Origin: Ehrlichia minasensis
GTDB lineage: Bacteria > Pseudomonadota > Alphaproteobacteria > Rickettsiales > Anaplasmataceae
Assembly (NCBI GenBank): GCA_000825765.1
Contig: CDGH01000070.1
Coordinates: forward strand, 1 to 64,000
Direction: 5' to 3'
DNA length: 64,000 nucleotides
Shown here: positions 29,683 to 38,467 of the stretch, one piece after another
How positions within the stretch are numbered: the first letter of the stretch is position 1
How the letters are laid out: every line of letters begins with the position of its first letter
The notes under the pieces: model-generated
Seen by the model: the letters and a program-made list of their open reading frames with translations, nothing else
The model's database searches: none
What the model was told of the DNA's origin: nothing
Program-made: the position numbers and the translations under genes

Positions 29683-30477
29683 ATGCTTATTTTTGATCGT
29701 AGTCTTGTAAGGCTTTATAGGGAAAGGCTATCTTACAATAAGAATAATAATTTTGTATTCTCTGAGATTAGTGATCTTTTATTAGATAAGCTTAGTTTTT
29801 TTTCACTAACTAGTGGGTTAATTTTAAATATTGGTGTTAGGAGTAATACTTTTAGTGAAGATTTATTGCTAAGAAAAGTAGTATCTTCTCATGATCAAAT
29901 AATTCAGTGTGATCTATCATCTTGTATATTGTGTAATGCACAAGGTAATTATAAGGTAGTGGCTGATGAAGAAGCATTACCTTTTTGTAGTAATGTTTTT
30001 GATATTGTTGTTAGCAATGTATCATTACATAATGTCAATAATTTGTTTAATATATTGTTAAATATATATAATATTATGAAACGCAAAGGAATTTTTCTTG
30101 CTGCGTTGTTTGGGAGTAAAACTCTTTATGAACTAAAACATTCAATAATTAGGGCAGAAATGGATTTTGGTGTTGCACCTAGAATTTTGCCTTTTATTGG
30201 TGTTCAAGATATTGTTTCTTTATTACAAAAAACTGGATATTCTGATATTGTAGTAGATGTTAATACTATTGAGGTAGAGTATGATGATATATATACTTTA
30301 TTTAAAGATTTAAGAAATATGGGGGAAGGTAATGTATTGTATAATAGGAATAAATATCCTTTGAGTAGGACTGTTATTAGAAAGGTTTTTGAAAATTATA
30401 AACAATATTTTTCAATAGATAAAGTTAATATCCCTGTTACTTTTGAGATTATTACTTTAAAGTGTAGTAAGTTATAG
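29683..30477 (+). CDS. BioC/NDUFAF5-like SAM-dependent methyltransferase
   Basis: 264 residues. SAM-binding elements are [15 protein letters not shown] (motif I, degenerate), [28 protein letters not shown] (motifs II-III) and [17 protein letters not shown]. The later [29 protein letters not shown] matches the family that includes bacterial BioC and the mitochondrial complex I assembly factor NDUFAF5. The latter hydroxylates an arginine of a complex I subunit. In this lineage either role is possible. The glycine-rich loop is weaker than usual. It lies between pnp and lepA with short gaps, so it is likely co-transcribed. Confidence 0.8.
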   Translation: MLIFDRSLVRLYRERLSYNKNNNFVFSEISDLLLDKLSFFSLTSGLILNIGVRSNTFSEDLLLRKVVSSHDQIIQCDLSSCILCNAQGNYKVVADEEALPFCSNVFDIVVSNVSLHNVNNLFNILLNIYNIMKRKGIFLAALFGSKTLYELKHSIIRAEMDFGVAPRILPFIGVQDIVSLLQKTGYSDIVVDVNTIEVEYDDIYTLFKDLRNMGEGNVLYNRNKYPLSRTVIRKVFENYKQYFSIDKVNIPVTFEIITLKCSKL

Positions 30478-30506
30478 AGCTATATAAGAATGTGAGGATG
30501 AATTGT

Positions 30507-32303
30507 ATGGATGAAAGTAATATAAGAAATTTTGCTATAATAGCTCATATTGATCATGGTAAATCTACGTTGGCTGATCGATTAATAGAGGAATGTAATG
30601 GGTTAGATAAACGGGAAATGAAGGATCAAGTACTTGATTCTATGGATATTGAAAGGGAACGTGGAATTACGATTAAAGCACAAACTGTAAGATTAGTATA
30701 CAAAGCTAAAGATGGACAAATATATTATTTAAATTTAATGGATACTCCAGGACATGTGGATTTTTCATATGAAGTTAGTAGAAGTTTAGCTGCTTGTGAA
30801 GGTTCATTGCTTGTTGTAGATAGTAGCCAAGGAGTTGAAGCACAGACTTTAGCAAATGTATATAAAGCTATAGATAGTGATCATGAAATTATTCCAGTGT
30901 TAAATAAAATAGATTTGGCATCTTCAGACCCAGAAAAGGTGAAGTTACAGATAGAAGATATGATAGGAATTGATGCAAGTGAATCACTACTTGTATCAGC
31001 AAAGTCGGGTGTTGGTATACAAGATGTATTAGAAGCTATCATTTCTAGATTGCCATCTCCATGTGGGAAATCAGATGGTCCATTGAAAGCTATATTAGTT
31101 GATACTTGGTATGATACATATCTAGGTATAGTAATTTTATTACGTATTAAAGATGGTGTGATAAAAAAAGGTATGAAGATTGTTATGATGTCAAGTAATG
31201 CTGTGTATCAAGTTGATAATGTAGGTATTTTTACTCCGCATAAAAAAATTGTTGATCAACTTTCAGTAGGTGAAATAGGGTTTATTACTGCATCTATTAA
31301 AGAATTATCAGATTGTAGAATAGGTGATACTATTACTGAAGAACAGAGAAGGTGTGATGAACCGCTGCCTGGTTTTCGAACAATTCATCCTGTAGTGTTT
31401 TGTAGTATTTTCCCAAATGAAGCTGGTGAGTTTGACAGGTTACGTGAAGCATTAAAAAAGTTACAACTTAATGATGCGAGTTTCACTTTTGAAATAGAAG
31501 TATCAAATGCACTTGGGTATGGATTTCGTTGCGGCTTTTTAGGAATGTTACATTTAGAAGTTATTCAAGAAAGATTAGAAAGAGAATTTAATTTAGATCT
31601 AACAGCTACAGCTCCAGGTGTAATTTATAAAGTTACTACTAAAAATGGTGATGTTCGTGAAGTTCATAATCCACATGATTTTAGTGAAACTCAAAATATT
31701 GCTAATATTAAAGAGCCATGGATTTGCGCGACTATTATGGTACCAGATCAATATTTAGGTGTTATTATGTCACTATGTAATAACAAGAGAGGTGAGAAAT
31801 TAGATTTATCATATTCAGGAAATACTGCATTATTAAAGTATAGACTTCCTTTATCTGAAGTAGTTTTTGATTTTTATGATAGGATAAAGTCTCTATCTAA
31901 AGGCTATGCTAGTTTGGATTGGGAGATGGATGAATATTTAGACAGTGAAATTGCTAAGTTAAGTATTTTGATAAATTCTGAACCTGTTGATGCTCTTGCA
32001 TGCATTATTCATAAAAGTAAGGTAGAGCAAAGAGGACGTGAAATATGTCTTAGATTAAAAGATTTAATTCCGAGACAACAATACAAAATTGCGATCCAGG
32101 CAGCAATAGGTGGTAGGGTTATTGCTCGTGAAACTATTTCTCCATATCGTAAGGATGTCACAGCAAAGTTGTATGGCGGGGATGTTACTAGAAGAATGAA
32201 ATTATTAGAAAAACAGAAAAAAGGAAAGAAAAAATTGAAGTCTATAGGTAATGTCAATGTTCCGCATAATGCATTTATACAGGCTTTAAAGATAGTAGAT
32301 TAG
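30507..32303 (+). CDS. lepA: Elongation factor 4 (LepA)
   Basis: 598 residues from the ATG at 30507, which lies nine bases after gtgagg. Upstream GTG (30492) and ATG (30498) codons overlap that ribosome site. GTPase motifs are G1 [10 protein letters not shown]2 ERERGITI, G3 DTPGHVD, G4 NKID and G5 SAKSG. EF-G-like domains follow. The C-terminal LepA-specific domain contains [12 protein letters not shown] and [36 protein letters not shown]. It is a ribosomal GTPase linked to initiation and to correcting elongation. Length and motifs are complete. Confidence 0.97.
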   Translation: MDESNIRNFAIIAHIDHGKSTLADRLIEECNGLDKREMKDQVLDSMDIERERGITIKAQTVRLVYKAKDGQIYYLNLMDTPGHVDFSYEVSRSLAACEGSLLVVDSSQGVEAQTLANVYKAIDSDHEIIPVLNKIDLASSDPEKVKLQIEDMIGIDASESLLVSAKSGVGIQDVLEAIISRLPSPCGKSDGPLKAILVDTWYDTYLGIVILLRIKDGVIKKGMKIVMMSSNAVYQVDNVGIFTPHKKIVDQLSVGEIGFITASIKELSDCRIGDTITEEQRRCDEPLPGFRTIHPVVFCSIFPNEAGEFDRLREALKKLQLNDASFTFEIEVSNALGYGFRCGFLGMLHLEVIQERLEREFNLDLTATAPGVIYKVTTKNGDVREVHNPHDFSETQNIANIKEPWICATIMVPDQYLGVIMSLCNNKRGEKLDLSYSGNTALLKYRLPLSEVVFDFYDRIKSLSKGYASLDWEMDEYLDSEIAKLSILINSEPVDALACIIHKSKVEQRGREICLRLKDLIPRQQYKIAIQAAIGGRVIARETISPYRKDVTAKLYGGDVTRRMKLLEKQKKGKKKLKSIGNVNVPHNAFIQALKIVD

Positions 32304-32680
32304 TTTTTTGTATAGTAAATTTCTATTATTTAATAAATAATTTGTGGATTTTTAATATAAGAACTAAAAAATTAATTTTTATTGACAAAATCACGTCTAA
32401 TTGTTATATTTTTATTAATAATTCTTTACTTTAAATGTTATGAAAATTAACTATTAAATACTAAAGTAGAAAGTAGTAATAATAAAATTATAATATAACT
32501 TACTATCCTATTTAGATTTTTAGTAATATTAGTTTCAAAAATTATATAAAAATTCTTATCATATTTTTAATGTGTAACCATCATTAATGTAAAGGAGATA
32601 ATAGTTTAGTAGTGAGTAGGGTTATTATTGTATTAAATCATTAATATAAATATGTTTTTTTTTTTTCTAGTAAAACTAAC
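32304..32680. other. Intergenic region with a 12-T tract
   Basis: 377 AT-rich bases at the border between the housekeeping genes and the hypothetical cluster. A run of 12 T (32655-32666) ends 14 bases before the next ATG, where a ribosome site would be expected. Otherwise nothing is recognised. Confidence 0.45.
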
Positions 32681-33244
32681 ATGCTTATTTTAACTGTGCC
32701 TATCGCAGTGGTATTAGTTTTTATACTTAAGTGTGTTTACATGAAGTATAATAGAGTTAAGTATTACGATACTTTGTATGAAGGTGATGAACAAGCATTT
32801 GATGATCAAGGTGAATGTGTAAGAGATACATCGTCAAGTCAACAACATGACTCTCTAAGTGTATTTGAGGGTGTCCATGGATCTGTAAGCAATGACTTAC
32901 AAAATGATCAAAGTAGTAATGAAGTTGCGGCAATAAGTGAACATGTAAAATGTGCGTTATCAAATCGATTAAATGGTGATCTAATAATATTTGAAGATGT
33001 ACATGAAGATATAAATGGTAACTTGATAAATGATCAAAGTGCTTATAAGAATGCATATGGAGATGTTAACAATAACTTTCTAAACAGCACAGGTAGCGAC
33101 AACAATAATAATATTTGTGCAGATAGTACTACTAAAACTAAGAAAAGAAAAGTTTTGCATGTTTATTCTGATAATTCTATACTAACGGAAATACATAATG
33201 CTAGTGTGGTTAATTGCATTAATCAAAGCAGATCGTTGATATAA
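32681..33244 (+). CDS. Unrecognised acidic protein with one membrane anchor and internal repeats
   Basis: 187 residues. One N-terminal hydrophobic helix (about residues 2-18) is followed by a strongly hydrophilic tail rich in Asp, Asn, Glu and Ser. The tail shows a degenerate repeat: VFEGVHGSVSNDLQNDQSS (about 66-84) resembles IFEDVHEDINGNLINDQSA (about 107-125), with a shorter third echo near YGDVNNNFLN. Acidic repeats of this kind recall ehrlichial tandem-repeat effectors, but I cannot assign it to one. It is first in a run of seven same-strand unknown genes. The 12-T tract just before the start may vary expression. Confidence 0.65.
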   Translation: MLILTVPIAVVLVFILKCVYMKYNRVKYYDTLYEGDEQAFDDQGECVRDTSSSQQHDSLSVFEGVHGSVSNDLQNDQSSNEVAAISEHVKCALSNRLNGDLIIFEDVHEDINGNLINDQSAYKNAYGDVNNNFLNSTGSDNNNNICADSTTKTKKRKVLHVYSDNSILTEIHNASVVNCINQSRSLI

Positions 33245-34008
33245 ACTTGTATATTATGGAAGCTGGTAATAGTGTAAACACTTAAGTACTATACAAGTAC
33301 TGTGTGCAATATTAAAGTAATGCAAAAAATAAGAGAAAATTTTGTTACTTTAATTACAATTTTAGCTAAGAGGTTAATTTTAAACTTAAGTGTAGCAATG
33401 TGTATTTCTATAGTAAATTATATACAGTTAATATAAAAGTAATAATTTATGGATTCTAGCGATATTATTTTTACTATATGTTTAAATAAATTGTGCAATA
33501 TAAAATTGTAACACTTGTTGATTATTGAGCTGCATATTTTAAAACATGTAATGTTAAAATAACTTATTAATCCTGTTATATTTTTTATTTAAATGTCACA
33601 AACTGGCTGTAGTATGCTATATTCAACAATAGCATTTTTGTTTTATAATGAGAAAATGCTTATTAATTTTGTAGCAACAGCTTTATAACAATGCTGATTG
33701 TGAGTTATTTGTTAAGCTTCTGAAATGTATTTTAATAATTTGTAAAAGTAGATTATTAATTTTTATATTATAAATCCTATAAAAGGCTATAGTGTTTTTA
33801 ATCCAAAATTTGTATTTTAATATTTGTGTATAATTTTATATTTAAATTTTAACAAATCTGATTTCTCTAATAATCTTTAATTTTTTTAAATTATTAACAT
33901 ATAAAATTAATATTTAAGTACTAATATTAACTAACTTTTTTATAAAAATTAATAAAATTGTTATAATATAAATATTTCATTGAATTTTTTTAATTAAGGT
34001 TAATATCT
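33245..34008. other. Intergenic region, no gene seen
   Basis: About 760 bases, very AT-rich. A TATAAT box at about 33961 lies close before the next gene and may be its -10 element. No matching -35 box is clear. Confidence 0.35.
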
Positions 34009-34662
34009 ATGATAAAGACTCATAATATAGCAATAAATTTTATAAGTGCGGTTATGATTACTGCTGCAGCAACAGGATTAGCGTTATGTGCTATAGGTGT
34101 AATACGTGAACATCAATGTGGGTATTGTGTACTATGTACATTGTTACTAGTATCTGCTTTTGTATCATTGGTAGCAAATTATAAGAAAGGTATAGGTAGA
34201 AAATATTCTAGTGTAAAAGAATATTTAAGAACGTTTTCATCAGATGAGAGTTTAGATACTGAAAACAGGTATTATGATCCAGTGCCTGATGTATTTGCAG
34301 AACATTATTTTGATGAAGATGTACTTTCTGCTGATAGAACACATAAAATACATGTAGATAGAAAGGCATATTATTCTGAACCTTATGAAGATGTGGAACT
34401 AGAACAATATTCTGCTTATGAAGAAGCTTTATATCATAATGGATTAATCAGAACACAGCCTTTTTTTGCAGAGTGTGAGACTACTCCTCCTAGTAGTAGT
34501 GATGTTAAAATGAAAACGTTTTCTAGTGGTGATGATAAAGTTAAGAAAGATACTACTATTCAAGATACGCAAGAGAAAAATTATGGTAGAGTACAAATTA
34601 GTGATAGTAGAGTTGACGCAGTAAAATCTTTGAGTGAAGAACAAAGTAAAAGCAGGTCTTGA
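34009..34662 (+). CDS. Unrecognised bilobed-membrane protein, short acidic tail
   Basis: 217 residues. Two hydrophobic helices at about 9-32 and 37-57 are separated by a very short loop containing CGYCVLC. The remaining 160 residues are hydrophilic, Tyr/Asp/Glu/Ser-rich and probably disordered, with no known domain. Several tyrosines lie in acidic surroundings (EDVELEQYSAYEEALY), similar to sites used by host kinases in other bacterial effectors. That reading is an inference. The hairpin-plus-tail layout is shared with the next five genes. The ATG follows an aagg ribosome site. Confidence 0.7.
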   Translation: MIKTHNIAINFISAVMITAAATGLALCAIGVIREHQCGYCVLCTLLLVSAFVSLVANYKKGIGRKYSSVKEYLRTFSSDESLDTENRYYDPVPDVFAEHYFDEDVLSADRTHKIHVDRKAYYSEPYEDVELEQYSAYEEALYHNGLIRTQPFFAECETTPPSSSDVKMKTFSSGDDKVKKDTTIQDTQEKNYGRVQISDSRVDAVKSLSEEQSKSRS

Positions 34663-34809
34663 GACTAATATCCTATTTTATTATGGGATGGTGAAAATAT
34701 ATATTTATTAACCTATATTACTATAAATTGAAATGTAAATTAGTTAATAAATATATTATTAAAAATATCGAATATTTTTTTGTTAATAATAAATAGATAG
34801 GTTATAAAA

Positions 34810-35349
34810 ATGAGTAGATCAGTAATGGTTGTAAATGCTGCAACAGTAATGCTTCTTGCACTTATAGGATTGACTTTTAGTTGTATTAATTTCACGTTTC
34901 AAGATCAATCTTATATTATGATTAGCATATTTTCGTTATTATTAGTAGCGGGATTTGCTCTACTTTGTGTAAATTGTGTAGCTGCACGGTATGATAACAT
35001 GGTTAATGTTTTATATAATAATACCGTTGCTAGTGATTTTGATATATCTAAAAAGGAAAAGATAGGAATATTTGCAAAGCTAAAAAATTTATTATTTAGT
35101 GAGAGATCTAGTCAACAACTTAATACATCTTCATATGCTGATCAATACTATGATAGTGATCACACTGTTGTTATCCAGATTAATGATCAAAGGGTTTCAT
35201 ATAATCCTGGCAATGAAATTGGCAATTCTGTAGAAGTTGATCAAAATGTATCTGAGAGCAATAAAAGTGCTGAATGTTGTGATAGTGCTGATTTTACAAT
35301 AGAAGATGCTGAGGAAATGATACGAAACAGATTCTTTAAAGGAAGGTAG
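34810..35349 (+). CDS. Unrecognised bilobed-membrane protein, 179 residues
   Basis: Two hydrophobic helices (about 7-27 and 35-58) with a short polar loop. TM2 ends in LLCVNCVAARYD. The tail of 120 residues is polar and ends in an acidic helix and KGR. No known domain. A weak resemblance to the preceding gene's layout (two helices, then a polar tail rich in Tyr and Ser) suggests a distant duplicate. An ataggt ribosome site lies upstream. Confidence 0.7.
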   Translation: MSRSVMVVNAATVMLLALIGLTFSCINFTFQDQSYIMISIFSLLLVAGFALLCVNCVAARYDNMVNVLYNNTVASDFDISKKEKIGIFAKLKNLLFSERSSQQLNTSSYADQYYDSDHTVVIQINDQRVSYNPGNEIGNSVEVDQNVSESNKSAECCDSADFTIEDAEEMIRNRFFKGR

Positions 35350-35823
35350 GTCATTTTTTATTTTTAGGTTGTTTTAGTATAAATTTTTTACAATTGATAG
35401 GATACTTAACTTGTATTTTTATATAATTGATTAATTTTTTGAGTATTAGAAATGAGTATTAATCTTTATTAGAGTTTTTATGCTTTATTAAAAAATCATA
35501 TTAGCTTTACTTAAAAAGTATATCTTTATTACAAATTTGCATTTTTAAATATTTAATAATAATTGTAGTATATTAAATTTGATTGTTATAGTTTTTTAAT
35601 ATGATTAGATTATGTTGTGCATAGTATTATAAATTTTATTTAAAAATCAATGTAATATAAAGTGTTATCAATTAGTTAAAAAAAGGTCTTTATCTTACAA
35701 TATTTTGAGTATTAGAAGTGAGTCATATTATTAATTTTTTTACTTTATGACATAGATGTATTTACTTTTTTTATATATAATGTTAATTATATTATATATA
35801 TAATTAGTATATTAAGTATTTTT
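35350..35823. other. Intergenic region with a short direct repeat
   Basis: About 475 bases. The phrase ttttgagtattagaaatgag (near 35436) recurs as ttttgagtattagaagtgag (near 35703), followed by T-rich sequence both times. No gene. Confidence 0.4.
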
Positions 35824-38103
35824 ATGAGAAGCTCAATATTCAATAAGAATGTTATGCTTGGTATTTTGTCAGCATATATATTTTGTACTTGTGCTATATT
35901 AGCAAATGAATATTCTAAAAACAATATATCTCTTGTTGCGTTTGTAGTACTGCTGTTACTTTGTTTTATTTTCTTATTGGCAAGTGTACTGTTGTGTTAT
36001 GGATTGGATAATAAACCTGTAGATGATAACGAACGTGCTATTGATTTTCTGCATTATAAATCAGGTAGTTTTGTACCGTGTAAATTAAAGCCTGGATTTC
36101 ATGATGTTTCTAGTATATCACTTCATGTGTATAATGACTTATGTCATATCTCACAAGATCTCAAGTTACTTGTTTCTCATCCATCTGCAATGACAAGTGA
36201 TGTGTTTTCTTATGATACTAATTTTGATAGATGTTGTTTTCTTTTTTTGAATTTTAGGCAGTGTTTTGATTCTATGTTAAATAAATTAGAACGTAATAAT
36301 GTGTTTATTAAAGAAGATCACATTAATATTGTTGATGTGGAACGTTTATTGACGAAAGAGGAAAGTACATTTCTTATATTGGCAGCACAGTTGATTGTGA
36401 GAAATAGTGTTTTATATTCAACTTATCCTGAAGTTGTGTGTGAAAAAATTGTAAAGTTAGCTGGCTTATCTGTGGAGGAAGTGCCATTTCAAGAGAGATT
36501 GAATGCAGCTAATAGAATCATTAAATTATTAGGTGATAAAGTATATAGTTTTGGTAATATGAATAGTTTTCATAAGTTTTTAGAAAGTGTATTTCGTAAG
36601 TATATGAGTTTTGTAAATACACATGCAATTAATTCTCCGCGTGGTTTTTATAAGATGCGTGATCATAGTATAAAACTTAGATTATTGAAAGATGTATTCT
36701 GTGCAAGTTATTTTAAATATTATTCTGTATATCAAGATAGACGACATGGCATGGTTAGAATAGGAGTAGATTTTACTTCTGATATAATTAAGCATTATGA
36801 TGAGTATGCTACTAAATACGATAGTGATATTGTGCAGTACCTCAATGAAATGAGAGAATCTGGTTTTGCGATTGATGTGGGAATTAGTAATGCAAGTGTT
36901 GTACTTAATGCCAAAGAGATAATGTCTAAAGTTTTTGAACAAACAGCTGTTCTAGATGATGGATGTGTTTCCTGTTTTAGTAGATATAGTTTTAAGGAAT
37001 TAAGCACTATTCAAAATGCTGCTATGAAAATGATACAAAGGTTAGCTCATTCTGAATTTGACGACGTTCTAGAAGGATTAGATGCTTGTGCTCTTGTCAA
37101 TCATGTAACGTTGGGTACATCACCTTATAACAGAATGTTTATTTCTCAAAAATTGACTACTTCTGTAGATAAAGAGGGATTGATTTTTAATATTTATTAT
37201 AGTTTATATCGTTATGCTAATATAGTTAAGAAAGTAAGTAACAGTATTGACGATTTTAAAGCATATGAAATGTTATCAACTAGTGTTCAAAATCAAGAAT
37301 ATTATATTTTGTATCCATTATTAAAGAGTGTATTAGATACAGGATTATCTATATTACATACTAGAATTAAACCTGGTTCTCCTATTAGTCAAGATGATGT
37401 ATCTAAAATATTTAGTAGTTATGATATCAGTAAGAGAATTCTATCTCCTAATAGAAGGAGAAATATATTTGAAGAAATAGTGTGTTGTGCTAGAATTACA
37501 TGTTGTTTACCTCATTTGTTAGAAACTTATCCTGATGATGTAGTTAATCATATTAAAGCATTAGCTAATGTTGATATAGGAGAAAATAAGTATCGTTGTG
37601 TTGAGTATTTGGTATATCGTTGTTATGATATATGTGTATTTAGTGATAGAGCTGAATTTCAGCAGATGATGAATTCATTTCTGACTTCTTATAGTAGTTA
37701 CTATCAAAGTTTGGATGAAAGATTAAGAAGAAGGCATCCTAATTTTTTGTCTGGTAGTTCTTTTGACATCGTATTAATGCATTTAATGTATACTTCACTT
37801 TATAATTCAGAAATGGTAGAACAACGTCTTATAGATGATGCATGTGATAGAATGAAAAGCTTAGATTTTGATAGTTTGCGAAATTTTTATATGTCTTTTA
37901 TGCAAGTAATTGCTAATACTATGAACTTTGGATACGATCAAATATATTTTCCATTGTATGAAATAAATACATTGCAAAATGATATTGAGAATGACGTTGT
38001 ATCAGATGAAGATGATGTTTGTGAGTCCACGTTATGCTTACCATCTACACCTGTAGAGAATACATGTAATGTAGTAGGTAGTAGTAGTGCAATTGCTCAT
38101 TAA
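35824..38103 (+). CDS. Unrecognised large bilobed-membrane protein with duplicated helical domain
   Basis: 759 residues. TM helices are at about 10-28 and 36-59. The rest is mostly helical. A region at about 135-310 (FDSMLNKL..., ILAAQLIVRNSVLYSTYPEVVCEKIVKLAGL..., SYFKYYSVY) matches regions in the genes at 38468 and 42398. A second, weaker copy lies inside this protein (about 555-620: VCCARITCCLPHLLETYPDDVVNHIKALANVDI). The tail (725-759) is acidic and then Ser-rich. No catalytic motif is seen. It is probably a membrane or secreted host-interaction protein, which is an inference from architecture only. No ribosome site is evident. Confidence 0.72.
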   Translation: MRSSIFNKNVMLGILSAYIFCTCAILANEYSKNNISLVAFVVLLLLCFIFLLASVLLCYGLDNKPVDDNERAIDFLHYKSGSFVPCKLKPGFHDVSSISLHVYNDLCHISQDLKLLVSHPSAMTSDVFSYDTNFDRCCFLFLNFRQCFDSMLNKLERNNVFIKEDHINIVDVERLLTKEESTFLILAAQLIVRNSVLYSTYPEVVCEKIVKLAGLSVEEVPFQERLNAANRIIKLLGDKVYSFGNMNSFHKFLESVFRKYMSFVNTHAINSPRGFYKMRDHSIKLRLLKDVFCASYFKYYSVYQDRRHGMVRIGVDFTSDIIKHYDEYATKYDSDIVQYLNEMRESGFAIDVGISNASVVLNAKEIMSKVFEQTAVLDDGCVSCFSRYSFKELSTIQNAAMKMIQRLAHSEFDDVLEGLDACALVNHVTLGTSPYNRMFISQKLTTSVDKEGLIFNIYYSLYRYANIVKKVSNSIDDFKAYEMLSTSVQNQEYYILYPLLKSVLDTGLSILHTRIKPGSPISQDDVSKIFSSYDISKRILSPNRRRNIFEEIVCCARITCCLPHLLETYPDDVVNHIKALANVDIGENKYRCVEYLVYRCYDICVFSDRAEFQQMMNSFLTSYSSYYQSLDERLRRRHPNFLSGSSFDIVLMHLMYTSLYNSEMVEQRLIDDACDRMKSLDFDSLRNFYMSFMQVIANTMNFGYDQIYFPLYEINTLQNDIENDVVSDEDDVCESTLCLPSTPVENTCNVVGSSSAIAH

Positions 38104-38467
38104 TGTTTTTTTATTACAAGAATAGACTAAGAAATAAGTATGATGGCTGTTAGTTTTGTGAATACGAGAGAGTACAGAGGTTTTGCAGGTTAATTACTAT
38201 ACATGGTATTAAATTTATAAGGTATTTATTATTTTTTTTAATAATCTTTACATATAAGATTAAGATTATGATAGTGTTTTGTACTTAATAGGTCTGTCTT
38301 GCAAAAACCTGTTTTATCATTGTGATCTTTAATATTTAATGTAATATTAAAAAAATGTTAACTTTTATTAAAAGTATTATTTTTAATATGTGTAAATATT
38401 TTAATTCTATTTTTAAGGATTTTATTATACTATTAATAATAGTTAATTATATGAAAGAATATGTAAA
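38104..38467. other. Intergenic region, no gene seen
   Basis: 364 bases. A TATACT box near 38428 about 40 bases before the next ATG could be a -10 element. No terminator is recognised. Confidence 0.35.
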
